A stretch of 35,786 nucleotides of DNA from assembly GCA_016784735.1 (NCBI GenBank), contig JADHUC010000097.1:1-35786 (forward strand). Direction: 5' to 3'. Within the stretch, counting starts at the first letter, position 1. Each line of letters begins with the position of its first letter. This DNA comes from Pirellulaceae bacterium (lineage in GTDB: Bacteria > Planctomycetota > Planctomycetia > Pirellulales > Pirellulaceae). Position numbers and translations under genes: made by a program. The notes beneath the pieces were generated by a model. That model did no database searches. It was not told the DNA's origin and was given only the letters and a program-made list of their open reading frames with translations. Positions 14,646 through 24,600 of the stretch are shown one piece after another.

Positions 14646-16547
14646 TTTCTCGTTGAGGTGGAGCTTCGCGCCCTGCACCACCACGCGCCCTGGCGGGTCG
14701 CCAGCAGCGCCCTGCAGGAGAAAAATGTTCCCCGAGTTCTCGCTGTAATAGTCGCTCATGACGACGCTGTGATTGTCCTTCACGATGACGTTGTAGTCGC
14801 CGCCGGAGAAGCGGCTGAGCACACCGAGCAAACCGTCGCGCTTCTTCGCCTCGCCTTCGACGACGAATGTCCCGTAGTACGAAAGCGGCACGAGGACGGT
14901 CGCCCGGGCACTGTTGTCGAAATGCATTCCACCGACGTTCCCGTTGATGATTACGGTGGTGTCCGGGCCGAGGTCGCGGCACAGGATGCCGGGCGGGAAC
15001 GGCGGCTGGGCGTGTTTCAACCGCTTAATGACAAACAGCCCGTCGCAGGTGAGGGTCGCGGGTCTGCCGCCGTCGGTGACCATGACGCTCGTCCCCGTTC
15101 GCTTCTCCAGGTTCAGGTGCTCGATCGTCACGTCCTGCGGCTGCTGCACCGCAATCGTGACACCCTCGGGTTCTCCCTGCCATTGCAGGTACGTCGCCAA
15201 CGGGCCGGCGCCGCCGAGGCGGTAGTCCTTGCCCGAAACGCAGAGCGTTTGTTTCACGGCGTAGCGGCCGGCGGGCACGTAGGCGATGGCGTCGTGTCCG
15301 TGTCGGCGCGCCGCGTCGATCGTCCGCTGAATGGCGGCAGTGTCATCCGTGCGAGCATCGCCGACCGCTCCGAAGTCACGCTTGGCGTCGAACACCTTGC
15401 CCGCGACCCGGGCGCTCGACTTGAGAAACTGCTGCCGCGGCGAGAGCAACACCCCTGCGGTCTTGCCCGCCGGGATCTCATACAGGTGCACGTTCGCGCG
15501 CTCCTTCGCCTCGTGGTTGAACCGAGGCAGCCCGTCCGGCACCATGATTTGCGACCAGATCAGCCGCTGGTGGTGCGAGCGCACGTTGATCGCGCACGTG
15601 GCGTCCGCCGGCGGGTCGGTGAACGTGCAGTCGAACACCATCACCGGCGCCCCGGTAACCGAGACGGCGCCGCTCGGGTCCTGCCAAGCGGCCACGGTAC
15701 AACCCTCGATCGCCAGCGTCGCTACCGGATTGGCGTGGGTGACAAACAGCCTGGAATTCAGCGAAGTGCAGCGGCGGATCGAGCTGCCGTGCTCGGAAGC
15801 GGAGCGAATGTCGACGACCCGGCTCTGCTCGAAGTGACAGTTGCGCGCGTAGAAGTTACCGTGGATGCATTCGATACCGGTGCCGCAGCGGCGGAACTCG
15901 CAGCCGTCAAAAGTGATGTTGTAGTCGTTGAACTGCGTGAACGACATCCCGATGCCGCAGTTCTCGAACAGGCAGTTCTCCAGCGAAGTTTCGGCGATGG
16001 CGAACTTGTCGTCGGTCGGCTCGGCATAGACCCCCGCCTTGGTGAAGTTGCGGAACGCCACGTGCACCTTGCGGTGGACGGTCTCGAAGGTGTACAGGGA
16101 GCGGTGGTAATGGCCGAGCGCCGCCTTTCCCGCGCCGTCGAAGTCGAAACCGACCCAACGGGAGTAGCACATGCCCTCGGCCTGAACCAGTGTGCCGCCC
16201 TCCGGCCCGTCCCAGCGGATGCGCGTGTCCCGCCCGTGGCCGATCAGCGCGATACCGCGCAGCGCCTTTTCGTTCGGGCTCCTAATGAACAACGTGCCGG
16301 TGACGCGGTAGTCACCGGGAGGGAAGTAGACCGTCACGCCGTTGGCGATCAGGTCGAGCGTCGCCTGGATGGCGCTGGTGTCATCGACCTTGCCGTCGCC
16401 GACTGCGCCGGTGGCCTTGACGCTGCGCCAGTCGGAGCGTGGTTCCCAATCCAGGGACGGTAACTGCGGCAACGGCGTCGGGGCCGCGGCCGCCGCCCGT
16501 GCGATCAGCAAAATCAGGACGGCCGATATTCGCCATTGGTGCGTCAT
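14631..16547 (-). CDS. Exported pectate-lyase-superfamily (GH28/rhamnogalacturonase-like) beta-helix protein, frameshifted at its 3' end
   Basis: The ATG at 16547 (GGAG a few bases upstream) gives MTHQWRISAVLILLIARAAA, a signal peptide. Two copies of the Pectate_lyase_3 entry motif follow: AVGDGKVDDTSAIQATLDLI near residue 42 and DFGAVGDARTDDTAAIQRTI near 385. Each leads a right-handed parallel beta-helix (short repeats such as NITFDGCEFRRCGTGIECI). Family members act on pectin or related polysaccharides outside the cytoplasm; the substrate cannot be read here. The frame stops at 14631 (LHLNEKRAKP), while homologous text continues in the next frame to 14257. The earlier in-frame start at 16571 would add residues before the signal peptide. 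Confidence 0.8.
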   Translation of the reverse strand: MTHQWRISAVLILLIARAAAAAPTPLPQLPSLDWEPRSDWRSVKATGAVGDGKVDDTSAIQATLDLIANGVTVYFPPGDYRVTGTLFIRSPNEKALRGIALIGHGRDTRIRWDGPEGGTLVQAEGMCYSRWVGFDFDGAGKAALGHYHRSLYTFETVHRKVHVAFRNFTKAGVYAEPTDDKFAIAETSLENCLFENCGIGMSFTQFNDYNITFDGCEFRRCGTGIECIHGNFYARNCHFEQSRVVDIRSASEHGSSIRRCTSLNSRLFVTHANPVATLAIEGCTVAAWQDPSGAVSVTGAPVMVFDCTFTDPPADATCAINVRSHHQRLIWSQIMVPDGLPRFNHEAKERANVHLYEIPAGKTAGVLLSPRQQFLKSSARVAGKVFDAKRDFGAVGDARTDDTAAIQRTIDAARRHGHDAIAYVPAGRYAVKQTLCVSGKDYRLGGAGPLATYLQWQGEPEGVTIAVQQPQDVTIEHLNLEKRTGTSVMVTDGGRPATLTCDGLFVIKRLKHAQPPFPPGILCRDLGPDTTVIINGNVGGMHFDNSARATVLVPLSYYGTFVVEGEAKKRDGLLGVLSRFSGGDYNVIVKDNHSVVMSDYYSENSGNIFLLQGAAGDPPGRVVVQGAKLHLNEKRAKP

Positions 16548-16567
16548 GGGTGTAACTCCAGTACCTC

Positions 16568-16633
16568 TCACGTGCTGCCGTTGATGGGAATCGGCCCTTC
16601 GATCTTCGTGCGCGGCTCTTTGCCGTTGCTCTG
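16568..16633 (-). pseudogene. Short C-terminal remnant between two exported-protein genes
   Basis: The minus-strand frame reads NGKEPRTKIEGPIPINGST and stops at 16568, in the 90-base gap between the beta-helix gene and the kelch gene. It has no start and is in a different frame from the kelch gene. It looks like the last residues of a lost gene. The evidence is thin. Confidence 0.25.
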
Positions 16634-16637
16634 CACA

Positions 16638-17648
16638 CTACTCGTCCCCGAACCACCCCCTGGGAATATACAGGGACCAGACTTCGCCGCTGAGGGGTTT
16701 GGCGTGGCCGCCCGCGATCCACATCTTGTCTTTGAAGACAAAAGCGGAGTGCTCGTGGCGTGGACTCCAGGTCACGTTAGATTTCAATTCCGACCAGTTC
16801 TCTCCATCCTTCGAGTACCAGACGTCCACAATCAGCTCGTTCCCATGACTCGATCCTCCCAAGACCCACATCCGGTCCCGGTAGACAACGGCCGAGAACC
16901 ATATCCGCGCTTTCCATGGAGCCTGTTCCAGCACCTTGGCCCAGTGGATTCCATCCTCTGAGCACCAGACATCGTTCAGCACCTGCATGTTTGGCTTGTA
17001 GTTGCCGCCGCCCAGGATCCAGATCTTGTCGTTCAGCACAACCGCCTGGTGCAGCGCCCGCGGCGACCAGCCCGCACAACTGGTTGCCAGTTCCCACTGC
17101 TGACCGTCCGAAGAAGACCAGACATCGTTTTTCAGATGCTTGTCGTCCTCGGCAAACAGATAGTCCTCGGTCCCCCCGAGTATCCACATCCTGTTCTTGA
17201 ACACGACGGCCCCCGCGCCCATTCGTGGCGACCAGCCTGCATTTTTTGCCTGCTCCCACTTGATGCCGTCCGTCGACCACCACACTTCATGCGTCGCCGC
17301 ATGGCCGGGGAGCCGTCCGTTGTACCATCCTCCCATGAACCACATCTTATCCTTGAAAACGAGTGTCATCGGAATGTCGCTGCTCTTCCACCCAGCGGTG
17401 TTGGTGACCATTTCCCAGTTCTTACCGTCGGACGAAAACCAGACGTCGCGCGGAGCGGGCACAAAGGAATTGAACCATCCGCCGAAGATCCACATCTTAT
17501 CGCTATAGACAACTTCCCCCTGAGAATCGCGAGGCCGCCAGCCTGCGCTATCTGTGACCTTCACCCAGTTCACGGCCTCTTCCTCGCCGAATGCGTTTGT
17601 CGCTGCCATCATCACGATGAGTCCGCCAATTAACGCGATCTGATTCAT
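16638..17648 (-). CDS. Exported kelch-repeat beta-propeller protein
   Basis: The start at ATG 17648 has AAGGGA 6 bases upstream and gives a signal peptide (MNQIALIGGLIVMMAATNAF). The rest is six repeats of about 50 residues with the kelch pattern GW-x-PR...VVF-x-D-x-MW-I-x-GG...DVW-x-S-x-DG-x-x-W. This forms a complete six-bladed propeller like those of galactose-oxidase and kelch proteins. No catalytic Cys/Tyr/His copper site of galactose oxidase is evident, so a binding or scaffolding role in the periplasm or at the surface is more likely. It faces the same way as the beta-helix gene. Confidence 0.82.
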   Translation of the reverse strand: MNQIALIGGLIVMMAATNAFGEEEAVNWVKVTDSAGWRPRDSQGEVVYSDKMWIFGGWFNSFVPAPRDVWFSSDGKNWEMVTNTAGWKSSDIPMTLVFKDKMWFMGGWYNGRLPGHAATHEVWWSTDGIKWEQAKNAGWSPRMGAGAVVFKNRMWILGGTEDYLFAEDDKHLKNDVWSSSDGQQWELATSCAGWSPRALHQAVVLNDKIWILGGGNYKPNMQVLNDVWCSEDGIHWAKVLEQAPWKARIWFSAVVYRDRMWVLGGSSHGNELIVDVWYSKDGENWSELKSNVTWSPRHEHSAFVFKDKMWIAGGHAKPLSGEVWSLYIPRGWFGDE

Positions 17649-17782
17649 GCCCATTCCCTTCACCAAAGTCGATGACCTTTCGATCCACTAGTCAGCCTAC
17701 CAGAATCCTCACACCTCCACACTGCCAGGCTGCGTCTCGCGTTACGTGTATTGGCGAGCGTGCGACAAAATGGCTGAAGCTG

Positions 17783-17811
17783 TTGACGACCCGTTACCGG
17801 CTGCATAGGCT
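17783..17811 (+). promoter_or_regulatory. Predicted promoter of the EF-hand glycosidase-like gene
   Basis: TTGACG (17783-17788) and TAGGCT (17806-17811) are spaced by 17 bases, about 60 bases before the ATG at 17871. The -35 is good and the -10 weak. Confidence 0.45.
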
Positions 17812-17870
17812 GCACGCTGATGAGCCAACCGGCCGAGTGTTCCATTACGAAAGGTACTGCCGTGGTAACG

Positions 17871-20309
17871 ATGCGTCCCCTGTCAATCATTGTCATGTGT
17901 TATCTCTGCTGCTTCGCATCGGCGGCGGCGCAGGAGTTGCCGAGCGAAGCCGCCGTAGCGGAGGAGTTTCGGCGACGTGATCGGGATGGCGACGGCGCAC
18001 TGTTGCGCGATCAGATGGAAGCGAATGTGCCATTCGATCTAATGGATGCGGATAGCGACGAACGGCTGACGCTTGCCGAGGTCCAATCCTTCCTGGACAA
18101 ACTACCGCTGGAACGGACGTTGCCTCTCGTCGACGAAGCCGACTTGTCACGGCCGATGAAGCCGATCGAGCAGCGGATCGCCGACCGAGATTTTCCATCA
18201 GTTTTCCAGGCATGGTCGCCGGCAACCAACCTGGACAGTGAACACCGAGTGGTGACCATCGCGCGCCACGACTTGGTGTTCCTGGGGCCGGGCGCGACTG
18301 GTTTGCGTTGGAGCAAGACACCCACCGGTCTGGCCGACGGATTCACGCCGGAGAGCATTGGGCGCGCCGAACGATACCGCGCGACACTGAATGCTCTGAA
18401 TCCAAACTTGATCTTGCTGGCCGAGATCCGTTATCGCGACGCCATGGACGGCTATTTACCCACGGACCACGCCTGGTGGAAACGTGACGCACAGGGGAAA
18501 CGCATCGTCGGCTGGGAGGAAGGGCCGGCGTACGAGCTTGACTTCGCCAATCCTGAACTCCGCGAGCAAGTTGCCCGTCAGGCGAGGGCCGCCGTGGAGA
18601 GTGGCGTTTTTGACGGCGTGATGCTTGATTGGTGGAGCGATGACACTGAGCGACTGGCGCTGATCAAGGCGGTACGCGAGGCTGTCGGCTCGGACGCCGT
18701 GATCCTGGTGAACGCCAACGATCGGCAAACGCCGGAATCCGCGCCCTTCGTGAATGGTTACTTCATGGAATGTTGGCGGAGTGAAACTCGCGAGGATTGG
18801 GACCGCATCGCTGCCACGTTGCGGTTTGCCGAAAGCGAGCTTCGCCAGCCTCGAATCAACTGTCTCGAAACCTGGTATCAGGATTCACGTGAGGACAGGC
18901 ACCGGATGCGGGCAACAACCTGCCTCGTTCTGACTCAAAGCGACGGATGCTGTCTATTTTCCGATCCTAACGACTTGCCCTCACCGGATCATCTGCACGA
19001 CTGGTATCCGTTCTGGGACACGCGTCTGGGGAAACCTGTCGCGGCCGGCGTGATCGAGGAAGACGGTTCGTCGACACGCGAGTTCGAATACGGGACCGTC
19101 GTCTACAACCCGATCGCCAATCCACCCAAGACGGTGCGATTCGACGAGCCGCGGCGTAGCGCGTCAAGCGGTCGAACAGCGAAGGTGCACCAGATCGACG
19201 CGCTCGACGGCGATGTGTTCCTGCGGCCCGACGCGCCGGTCGAAGAACCGGCCGAAAAAGCGTTAAGCAGCAAGCCACAGCCGATGCCGGTCATTCGCCA
19301 GGGACTTACCGGCTGGCGACTGCTGGAGCGTGGGGCGCATCTGATCGAAGATTTCGACGCAACGGAGGCCGATCTGGCGCGTTGGCGAATCTGGCACTCC
19401 AATCCACAACAGGTGACGTTCGGGTTTGACGGCGGCCGATTCTCCATCCAGGCAACCGGTCCGATCGGCCACAACGGGTTGTGGCAGTTGAAAGCCCGGC
19501 GGTTCAAAGATGTAACGCTTGTCGGCCGCATGGATATGGAAAGCGGCGTTGCGCGGTCGCACGATCTGTGTCTGCATCTGTGCGGTGGCGACATGCCGAC
19601 CAGTCCCGATCATTGGGTCGAAATTGCCATGGGGGATTTGGATGGCGATCAGGTGGAATTCCGTGTCTTTGCCGCCGTGGAAAAGGGCGCCTTTACACAG
19701 TCGAACGAGAGGGTGATTCTGTCGCGAAACAACGATCACGGATTTCTCGCCAGAATCTCACTCGATGGCGGCGCGAACCTCTGCAGCGCGGAGGTCCGTG
19801 ACGAGAACGGCACCTGGCGCGCGATCATCGATCCAACCCTGTTGCGCCTCCGCACGACCCACTGCGAGGTCAAAATGCGTGGTGAAGGCAGACGCCAGCA
19901 AGAGGCGGCGGTCAGCCGCGGCTGGTTCGACGATGTGAGAATCTATCCCCGAGCCGTTGCGCATCCGATCCTGGTGCGACTTGTCGGACCGGATTCGCAA
20001 CCGATCTTCCGACGCGCAGGCGACACCTGGCCTCCGAAGATCCAGGTTAAGGGACACGATCCGGATTCGCTGGAGGAACTGGTTCTGGAGTTGTGGACCA
20101 TCGACGGTCAACACTGCGTATCTCGAGTGCAATCAAGCAATTTCGCCTATTACATGCTGCCTGTGGTCCACGAAAAATGGGACGTGTTTCCCGTGGCCGC
20201 GAGACTGCGTCTATCGTATCGCGGCGAGTCGCTGGGTGAAGTGGAGATTCCCCTGGACGGACTGAACGGCGTTTATCCCGACGACGTGTTCGAACTGACC
20301 GTCGAATAA
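17871..20309 (+). CDS. Exported EF-hand protein with glycoside-hydrolase-like barrel and C-terminal sandwich domain
   Basis: ATG 17871 gives a signal peptide (MRPLSIIVMCYLCCFASAAA); an upstream in-frame start at 17820 adds residues without hydrophobic character. Two EF-hand loops follow: DRDGDGALLRDQ, with Gln at position 12, and the canonical DADSDERLTLAE. The stretch from about residue 110 to 410 resembles a TIM-barrel glycosidase-like domain, with strand-end acids in GVFDGVMLDWWSDD and NGYFMECW. Residues about 490-700 read like a concanavalin-type (LamG-like) sandwich, followed by a small beta domain. Calcium-binding, exported, polysaccharide-directed proteins of this build are typical of Planctomycetes. 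The enzymatic activity is not certain. Confidence 0.7.
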   Translation: MRPLSIIVMCYLCCFASAAAQELPSEAAVAEEFRRRDRDGDGALLRDQMEANVPFDLMDADSDERLTLAEVQSFLDKLPLERTLPLVDEADLSRPMKPIEQRIADRDFPSVFQAWSPATNLDSEHRVVTIARHDLVFLGPGATGLRWSKTPTGLADGFTPESIGRAERYRATLNALNPNLILLAEIRYRDAMDGYLPTDHAWWKRDAQGKRIVGWEEGPAYELDFANPELREQVARQARAAVESGVFDGVMLDWWSDDTERLALIKAVREAVGSDAVILVNANDRQTPESAPFVNGYFMECWRSETREDWDRIAATLRFAESELRQPRINCLETWYQDSREDRHRMRATTCLVLTQSDGCCLFSDPNDLPSPDHLHDWYPFWDTRLGKPVAAGVIEEDGSSTREFEYGTVVYNPIANPPKTVRFDEPRRSASSGRTAKVHQIDALDGDVFLRPDAPVEEPAEKALSSKPQPMPVIRQGLTGWRLLERGAHLIEDFDATEADLARWRIWHSNPQQVTFGFDGGRFSIQATGPIGHNGLWQLKARRFKDVTLVGRMDMESGVARSHDLCLHLCGGDMPTSPDHWVEIAMGDLDGDQVEFRVFAAVEKGAFTQSNERVILSRNNDHGFLARISLDGGANLCSAEVRDENGTWRAIIDPTLLRLRTTHCEVKMRGEGRRQQEAAVSRGWFDDVRIYPRAVAHPILVRLVGPDSQPIFRRAGDTWPPKIQVKGHDPDSLEELVLELWTIDGQHCVSRVQSSNFAYYMLPVVHEKWDVFPVAARLRLSYRGESLGEVEIPLDGLNGVYPDDVFELTVE

Positions 20310-20505
20310 GGCAATGACGAGCATCCGGGCTGATGGCGCGGGTTGTCCGGATGGTCGAATACCGCCACAGCAAGCGGTCTGCCTTCCGCGGCCGCGGTGC
20401 GGTCACACCATCAGATCGGCAGACGCTACGCCGCCGCACTTCTGCATTCGTCGCGCCCGGCACACGGGGTGCTTCACAAATGAAGCAATAGAGAGCACGA
20501 CCAGA

Positions 20506-20574
20506 ATGAACCGCAAACTTCGCGCGATCTACGTGGCGATCCTCGTCGGTGACGCCCCGTCACACCACCGGTAA
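20506..20574 (+). pseudogene. N-terminal signal-peptide remnant
   Basis: MNRKLRAIYVAILV reads as the start of a signal peptide and is cut after 14 codons, where unrelated sequence (GDAPSHHR, stop) follows. The stop at 20572-20574 lies within the 3' end of the oppositely oriented oxidoreductase fragment. This suggests a gene beginning replaced by recombination. The preceding 196 bases (20310-20505) show no gene or clear signal. Confidence 0.35.
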
Positions 20575-21243
20575 CTTGTAGCCCTCTCGGCGCGGGCGGG
20601 ATCGGGGCTTGTTTGCTTCCTCGTCACCGATGAACTCCTCCTTGACAGGGTTCCACCGCAGCTTACGGCCCAGTTCGCGGCAAATGTTGATTAGATGGCA
20701 GATCGTCGTGCTGCGATGCCCGACCGTCGCCGAAGTAACTGTTCTTTCCCGCGTTCGCATGCAGTGCACCCAATTACCGATGTGTTCGCGCGACACGCTG
20801 GCGTACTCCGACTTGTCCGCCGGCGGCGGCGCGCCCTGAACCAACTCCGGCGGATTACTGGCCAACCGATTGCGGTTGATCTCGATTTTGCCATTCTTGC
20901 CAAAAAAGATCCCTCCCATGCGAGGACCTTTATCCTCGGGCATATCCAGTTTCAGAATCGTCCCACAGGCGTAGCGCATCGAGACTCGACCATCCGGCCG
21001 CGATTCCTCCGGCCAGATTTCCACAGGACCCGTGTCATCCGTGCCCAGGGCCCGTTGCACCTGATCGAAGGCGTGGATCCAACCGGTCACGAGCCACCCG
21101 CAGTATTCCCGATAACGCGGCCATCGGCCAAGACCAGGGTGGTCGCGGTCGTCTTCAAGAAGCAACGTCGGTTCGTTCGCTTGTTCTGCATCCGCGTTTC
21201 CCCTTTTAGGAAAGTTGTTCTGGCCACAGCATTCGATCAGTGT
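20560..21243 (-). pseudogene. Gfo/Idh/MocA-family oxidoreductase, C-terminal fragment
   Basis: The minus-strand frame contains GWIHAFDQVQRALGTDDTGP, then VEIWPEE, MGGIFFGKNGKIEINRNRLA, VSREHIGNWVHCMRTRERTV and the closing LGRKLRWNPVKEEFIGDEEA. These are late elements of planctomycete NAD-dependent sugar or inositol dehydrogenase-like proteins. The N-terminal Rossmann domain (GxGxxG) and catalytic lysine are missing. The frame opens at 21243 after a TAG with no start codon and binding site, and an upstream stretch (IECCGQNNFPKRGNADAE) fits no part of the family. It is a truncated gene. Confidence 0.65.
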
Positions 21244-21444
21244 AGGCTAAGTATACGCTCACGATCTGTGTCGACATCAGAAGACGCCACATGTGATCCT
21301 GGGGAAGAGGACGGTTCTGGATCGTAACAGATCGGAAGATACAATGGGGCGATCATCAGGAGGTTGCCACCATGTATTACCTCCGTATGCTCTTTGTTGT
21401 GCTGATCGCCGGGCGTCAGAGAGAATTCGGCCTCGACGCAATAA
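21244..21444. other. Mosaic sequence between fragments, no gene seen
   Basis: A minus-strand frame (to 21533) and a plus-strand frame beginning MYYLRMLFVVLIAG at 21372, with GGAGG 10 bases upstream, are both open for about 60-100 codons. Neither resembles a known family. The plus-strand frame looks like another clipped signal peptide. Confidence 0.25.
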
Positions 21445-21642
21445 TACAAATCGAATTCACCCCGCACGAAGCAGTTGTGGATTCCCCTCAATTTACCGCA
21501 ACACGATTGGGCCTCACTGAATCTGGAAATCAAGGTGACTGTTGACGGGGCGAAGCAGCCTCAGGTCCACATTCCGGCGAGGCCTTTTTCGGGTGTCATG
21601 CACGATCTGGACCCTTACTTCATGAACCACGGAGTCCAATGA
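21445..21642 (+). pseudogene. C-terminal tail of an unidentified gene, coupled to the GH127-like gene
   Basis: After a stop at 21442 the frame reads LWIPLNLPQHDWASLNLEIK, then VTVDGAKQPQVHIPARPFSG and MHDLDPYF, and stops in an ATGA overlap with the start at 21639. The text is protein-like with beta-strand character, but I cannot name its family. No start is visible. Its survival up to a 4-base overlap shows that the next gene was once the downstream member of an operon. Confidence 0.35.
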
Positions 21643-24600
21643 TGAATAAGACGCTTTTCACGCTGTTTTGTGGCCTGTTTCTGGCAGCATCCATCCAGGC
21701 CGGTGAATCGTGTCAGGCCCCGTTCGATGTCGATGTCGCAAAACCCCGGGTGCCGGACAGACTTTGCCGCGTGACGCTCGACCAGCAGGAATTGGGCGGA
21801 GAAATCGACCGTCGCATCCATAATCTGATTTATCAGAACTACATGGTGGTCGATCTGGACGGCAAGTGGCTCAATCACTTTCGCGACCGCACGGACCGCG
21901 GCAACCGCTCGCACGTCTACTACGGCATTGGCAAGGTGTTCGACGCCGGCAGCCTGTTCGCCGCCTACGCGGGTGACCCGAAAGTCGCCGCACGCACGCA
22001 GTACATCATCGACCGCCTGGTGAAGTCCCGCGACGCCGACGGGTACCTCGGGTTCTGGAACGTCGAGCCGGAAAATCGGCAAAATCACATCAACTGGATT
22101 CTCCACGAGCAGGAATACATCAACCTGGCGTTCGTGCGGAACTATCGCTGCACAGGCAATCCCCAATCGTTGGCCCACGCGAGAATCATGGGCGATTACA
22201 TCCTCAAGACGTTTCCCACGCCGCAGAATCCGTGCTGCGACGCGGGCCAGATCTGCACGGCGGGCCTGCCGGAAGGGATGCTGGAACTGTACCGCGTAAC
22301 GGGCGACAAGCGCTACTTCGACTTCGCCGCCGACGTGCCGCACGGGAACGAGCACGGCGAGGTCCAACTTGCGTCGCTCAGGACGTGGGAGCAGGATTTC
22401 AGCCGCCGCCCGCGCCACGTGTACGTCATGCTCGCCCGTTGCTACGCCCAGACCGAATTGTACCGCCTGACCGGTGAGGAGAATCTCCTGAACATGAGCC
22501 AGTTCATGCGAAACGAGTTGCTCAAGAAGGGCGAGGGCGGCATGCTGGTCACCGGCTCGTGTTCCGACGGCGAACAATTCACCTACAACCAGAACGGACG
22601 CGGTGCCATCGGCGAATCGTGCGTCACCGCCTACGTTCTGCGATGGATCGACAGCCTCATGCGGCTGGAAGGCGACATGCGATACGGCGATTTGCTGGAA
22701 CGTACTATCTACAACGCCCTGCTGGCGGCCAACTCGCCCGACGGACGCTGGATCCGCTACTTCACCCCGCTGACCGGCGACCGCCGGTACGACACCCGCG
22801 ACTTTTTCTGCTGCTGCGGGAATTATCGCCGGGCGGTGGCTGAGTTGCCGCAGAAGGTGTATTACCGCACACCGGAAGGCGGAATCGCGTTGAATCTGTT
22901 CACCAACTCGAAAAAGGCGTTCGACGTGAAAGGGCAGACCGTCACGATTCTGCAGGAAACCGCGTACCCGAACGACGGCGACGTAAAACTGACGTTCTCG
23001 CCCCAAAACCCAAAGGAGAAGCCGGTGGCGTTCGCGTTTCAATTCCGCACGCCGCGCTGGTGCGAGAAAATCACGTTGCGGGTGAACGACGAAACGCCGG
23101 TGACGATTGACCCGCTGGGGCAGAAACTTGGGTGTTACGTGCTGAATCGGACATGGCAGGACGGCGACGTGGTGAACATCTCGATGCCGATGGCGTGGCG
23201 ATTGCTGCGCGGTCGGGCGGTACAGGACGGCCGTGTGGTGCTGTTGCGTGGCCCGATAGTGTATTGCATCGGCAAAGACCAGAACGCCGAACTGCTCGAA
23301 GAAAAATGCCCCGAACCGCGGAATCTGGTCATCGACCCTGCTTCCATCGCCAAACCGATGGAAGATGATTCGATTCGTCCGAACGGTTTGAAGGTCGTCG
23401 CCAAAGCGTGGCTGAATCAGGACCCGACCGGCGAGAAAGTCGATGTCACCCTGACCGAGTTCATCGACCCCAGCGGCCAGGACGTGTACTTCTGCGTGCC
23501 GAACCTGGCGGACACGTCGCCGGTTCGGCTGACGGACGACGAAATCGTGTCGTGGCCGAACGAGTTTGTCAACGCACACGTGGTCAAGGCGTTTTACGGG
23601 CCGAAGGCGACGGGCGACCTCGAAGCAGTCTTCGAAATCCGGGGGGATGTCGTCGCGGATTTGGCCGCGGATTACATCAACCCCGGCGGCAAAACCGGTG
23701 TGAAAGCGGAATTCCCCGACGCGACGGGCGGAGGTTGGGCGTTTTACAACTGCAAGAACGGCGGGCTGCTGTCCACCGCTGCGGCCGGCGATATGAAGCC
23801 GTTGAACTCGCAATTCAAGGCGTTCGGCTCGCCTCTGGGTTACGCCTACGGGCTGCAGAATCAGGGCGATCAGCTCGGCTTCGTGTCCAACTACGCCCCC
23901 AGCGACCGGCAGGAAGACGCCTGGCGGAATCACTACACCAAACAAATGTTCGACCAGGTGCTTTCCGCCGCCGAGCGGAACGATTTCCTTTACACGCACC
24001 CGATTTCCGACACGGCGTGCTACAACGTTTTCCGGTGGACGCCCTCTGCCGACGTGCAAGTGGGGCGAGCTTCCAGCTTGCCTCTTCCGGAAGACTCGCA
24101 AGCTGGAAGCTTACGCCACGCGACGAAACCAACGGCCGATTACCTAACGCTGTGCGGCACGCTGTTCTCGAATCTGGGCAACGGCGTCGAACTCCGCGTC
24201 ATCCGCTGGAACGACGACACACGGTACGATGTCCTCGGCACATTCAACACAAAAGACCTCGCGGTCGGCAAATGCGGCACCGCCGAGTTCGTCCTGCGGC
24301 TGGCACCCGGCGAAGTTGGCAAGCATATTGACTTCGTCCTGCACAACGCCGGTTCCCATATCTGCGACGCGACCGCCTTGAAAATCCGGGCGTACACCAA
24401 CGTGCAGCGGGCCGCCATCCAAACCGACGTGACGGAACGGGTGCAGGCGAAATTCCACAACCGCCTCGTCACGCCGCTCGGTCCGTACGCCGAACTGTTC
24501 GGCGACGTGGCACCCGCTGCGGAAAAGACACTGAAAGTCAAACTCCACTACTGGCGGGACGGCGTGGTGAAATACCTCGAATTCCCTCAGGACGCGGCCC

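Noticed and set aside
14658..16463. Long plus-strand open frame opposite the beta-helix gene
   Set aside because: The same antisense effect applies; the product is compositionally odd and the other strand has a signal peptide and repeated Pectate_lyase_3 motifs.
21615..24101. Very long minus-strand open frame opposite the GH127-like gene
   Set aside because: It is the antisense of a well-supported enzyme gene. GC-rich codon use keeps the opposite frame open, and its translation (Arg/Val/His-rich, no motifs) matches no family.
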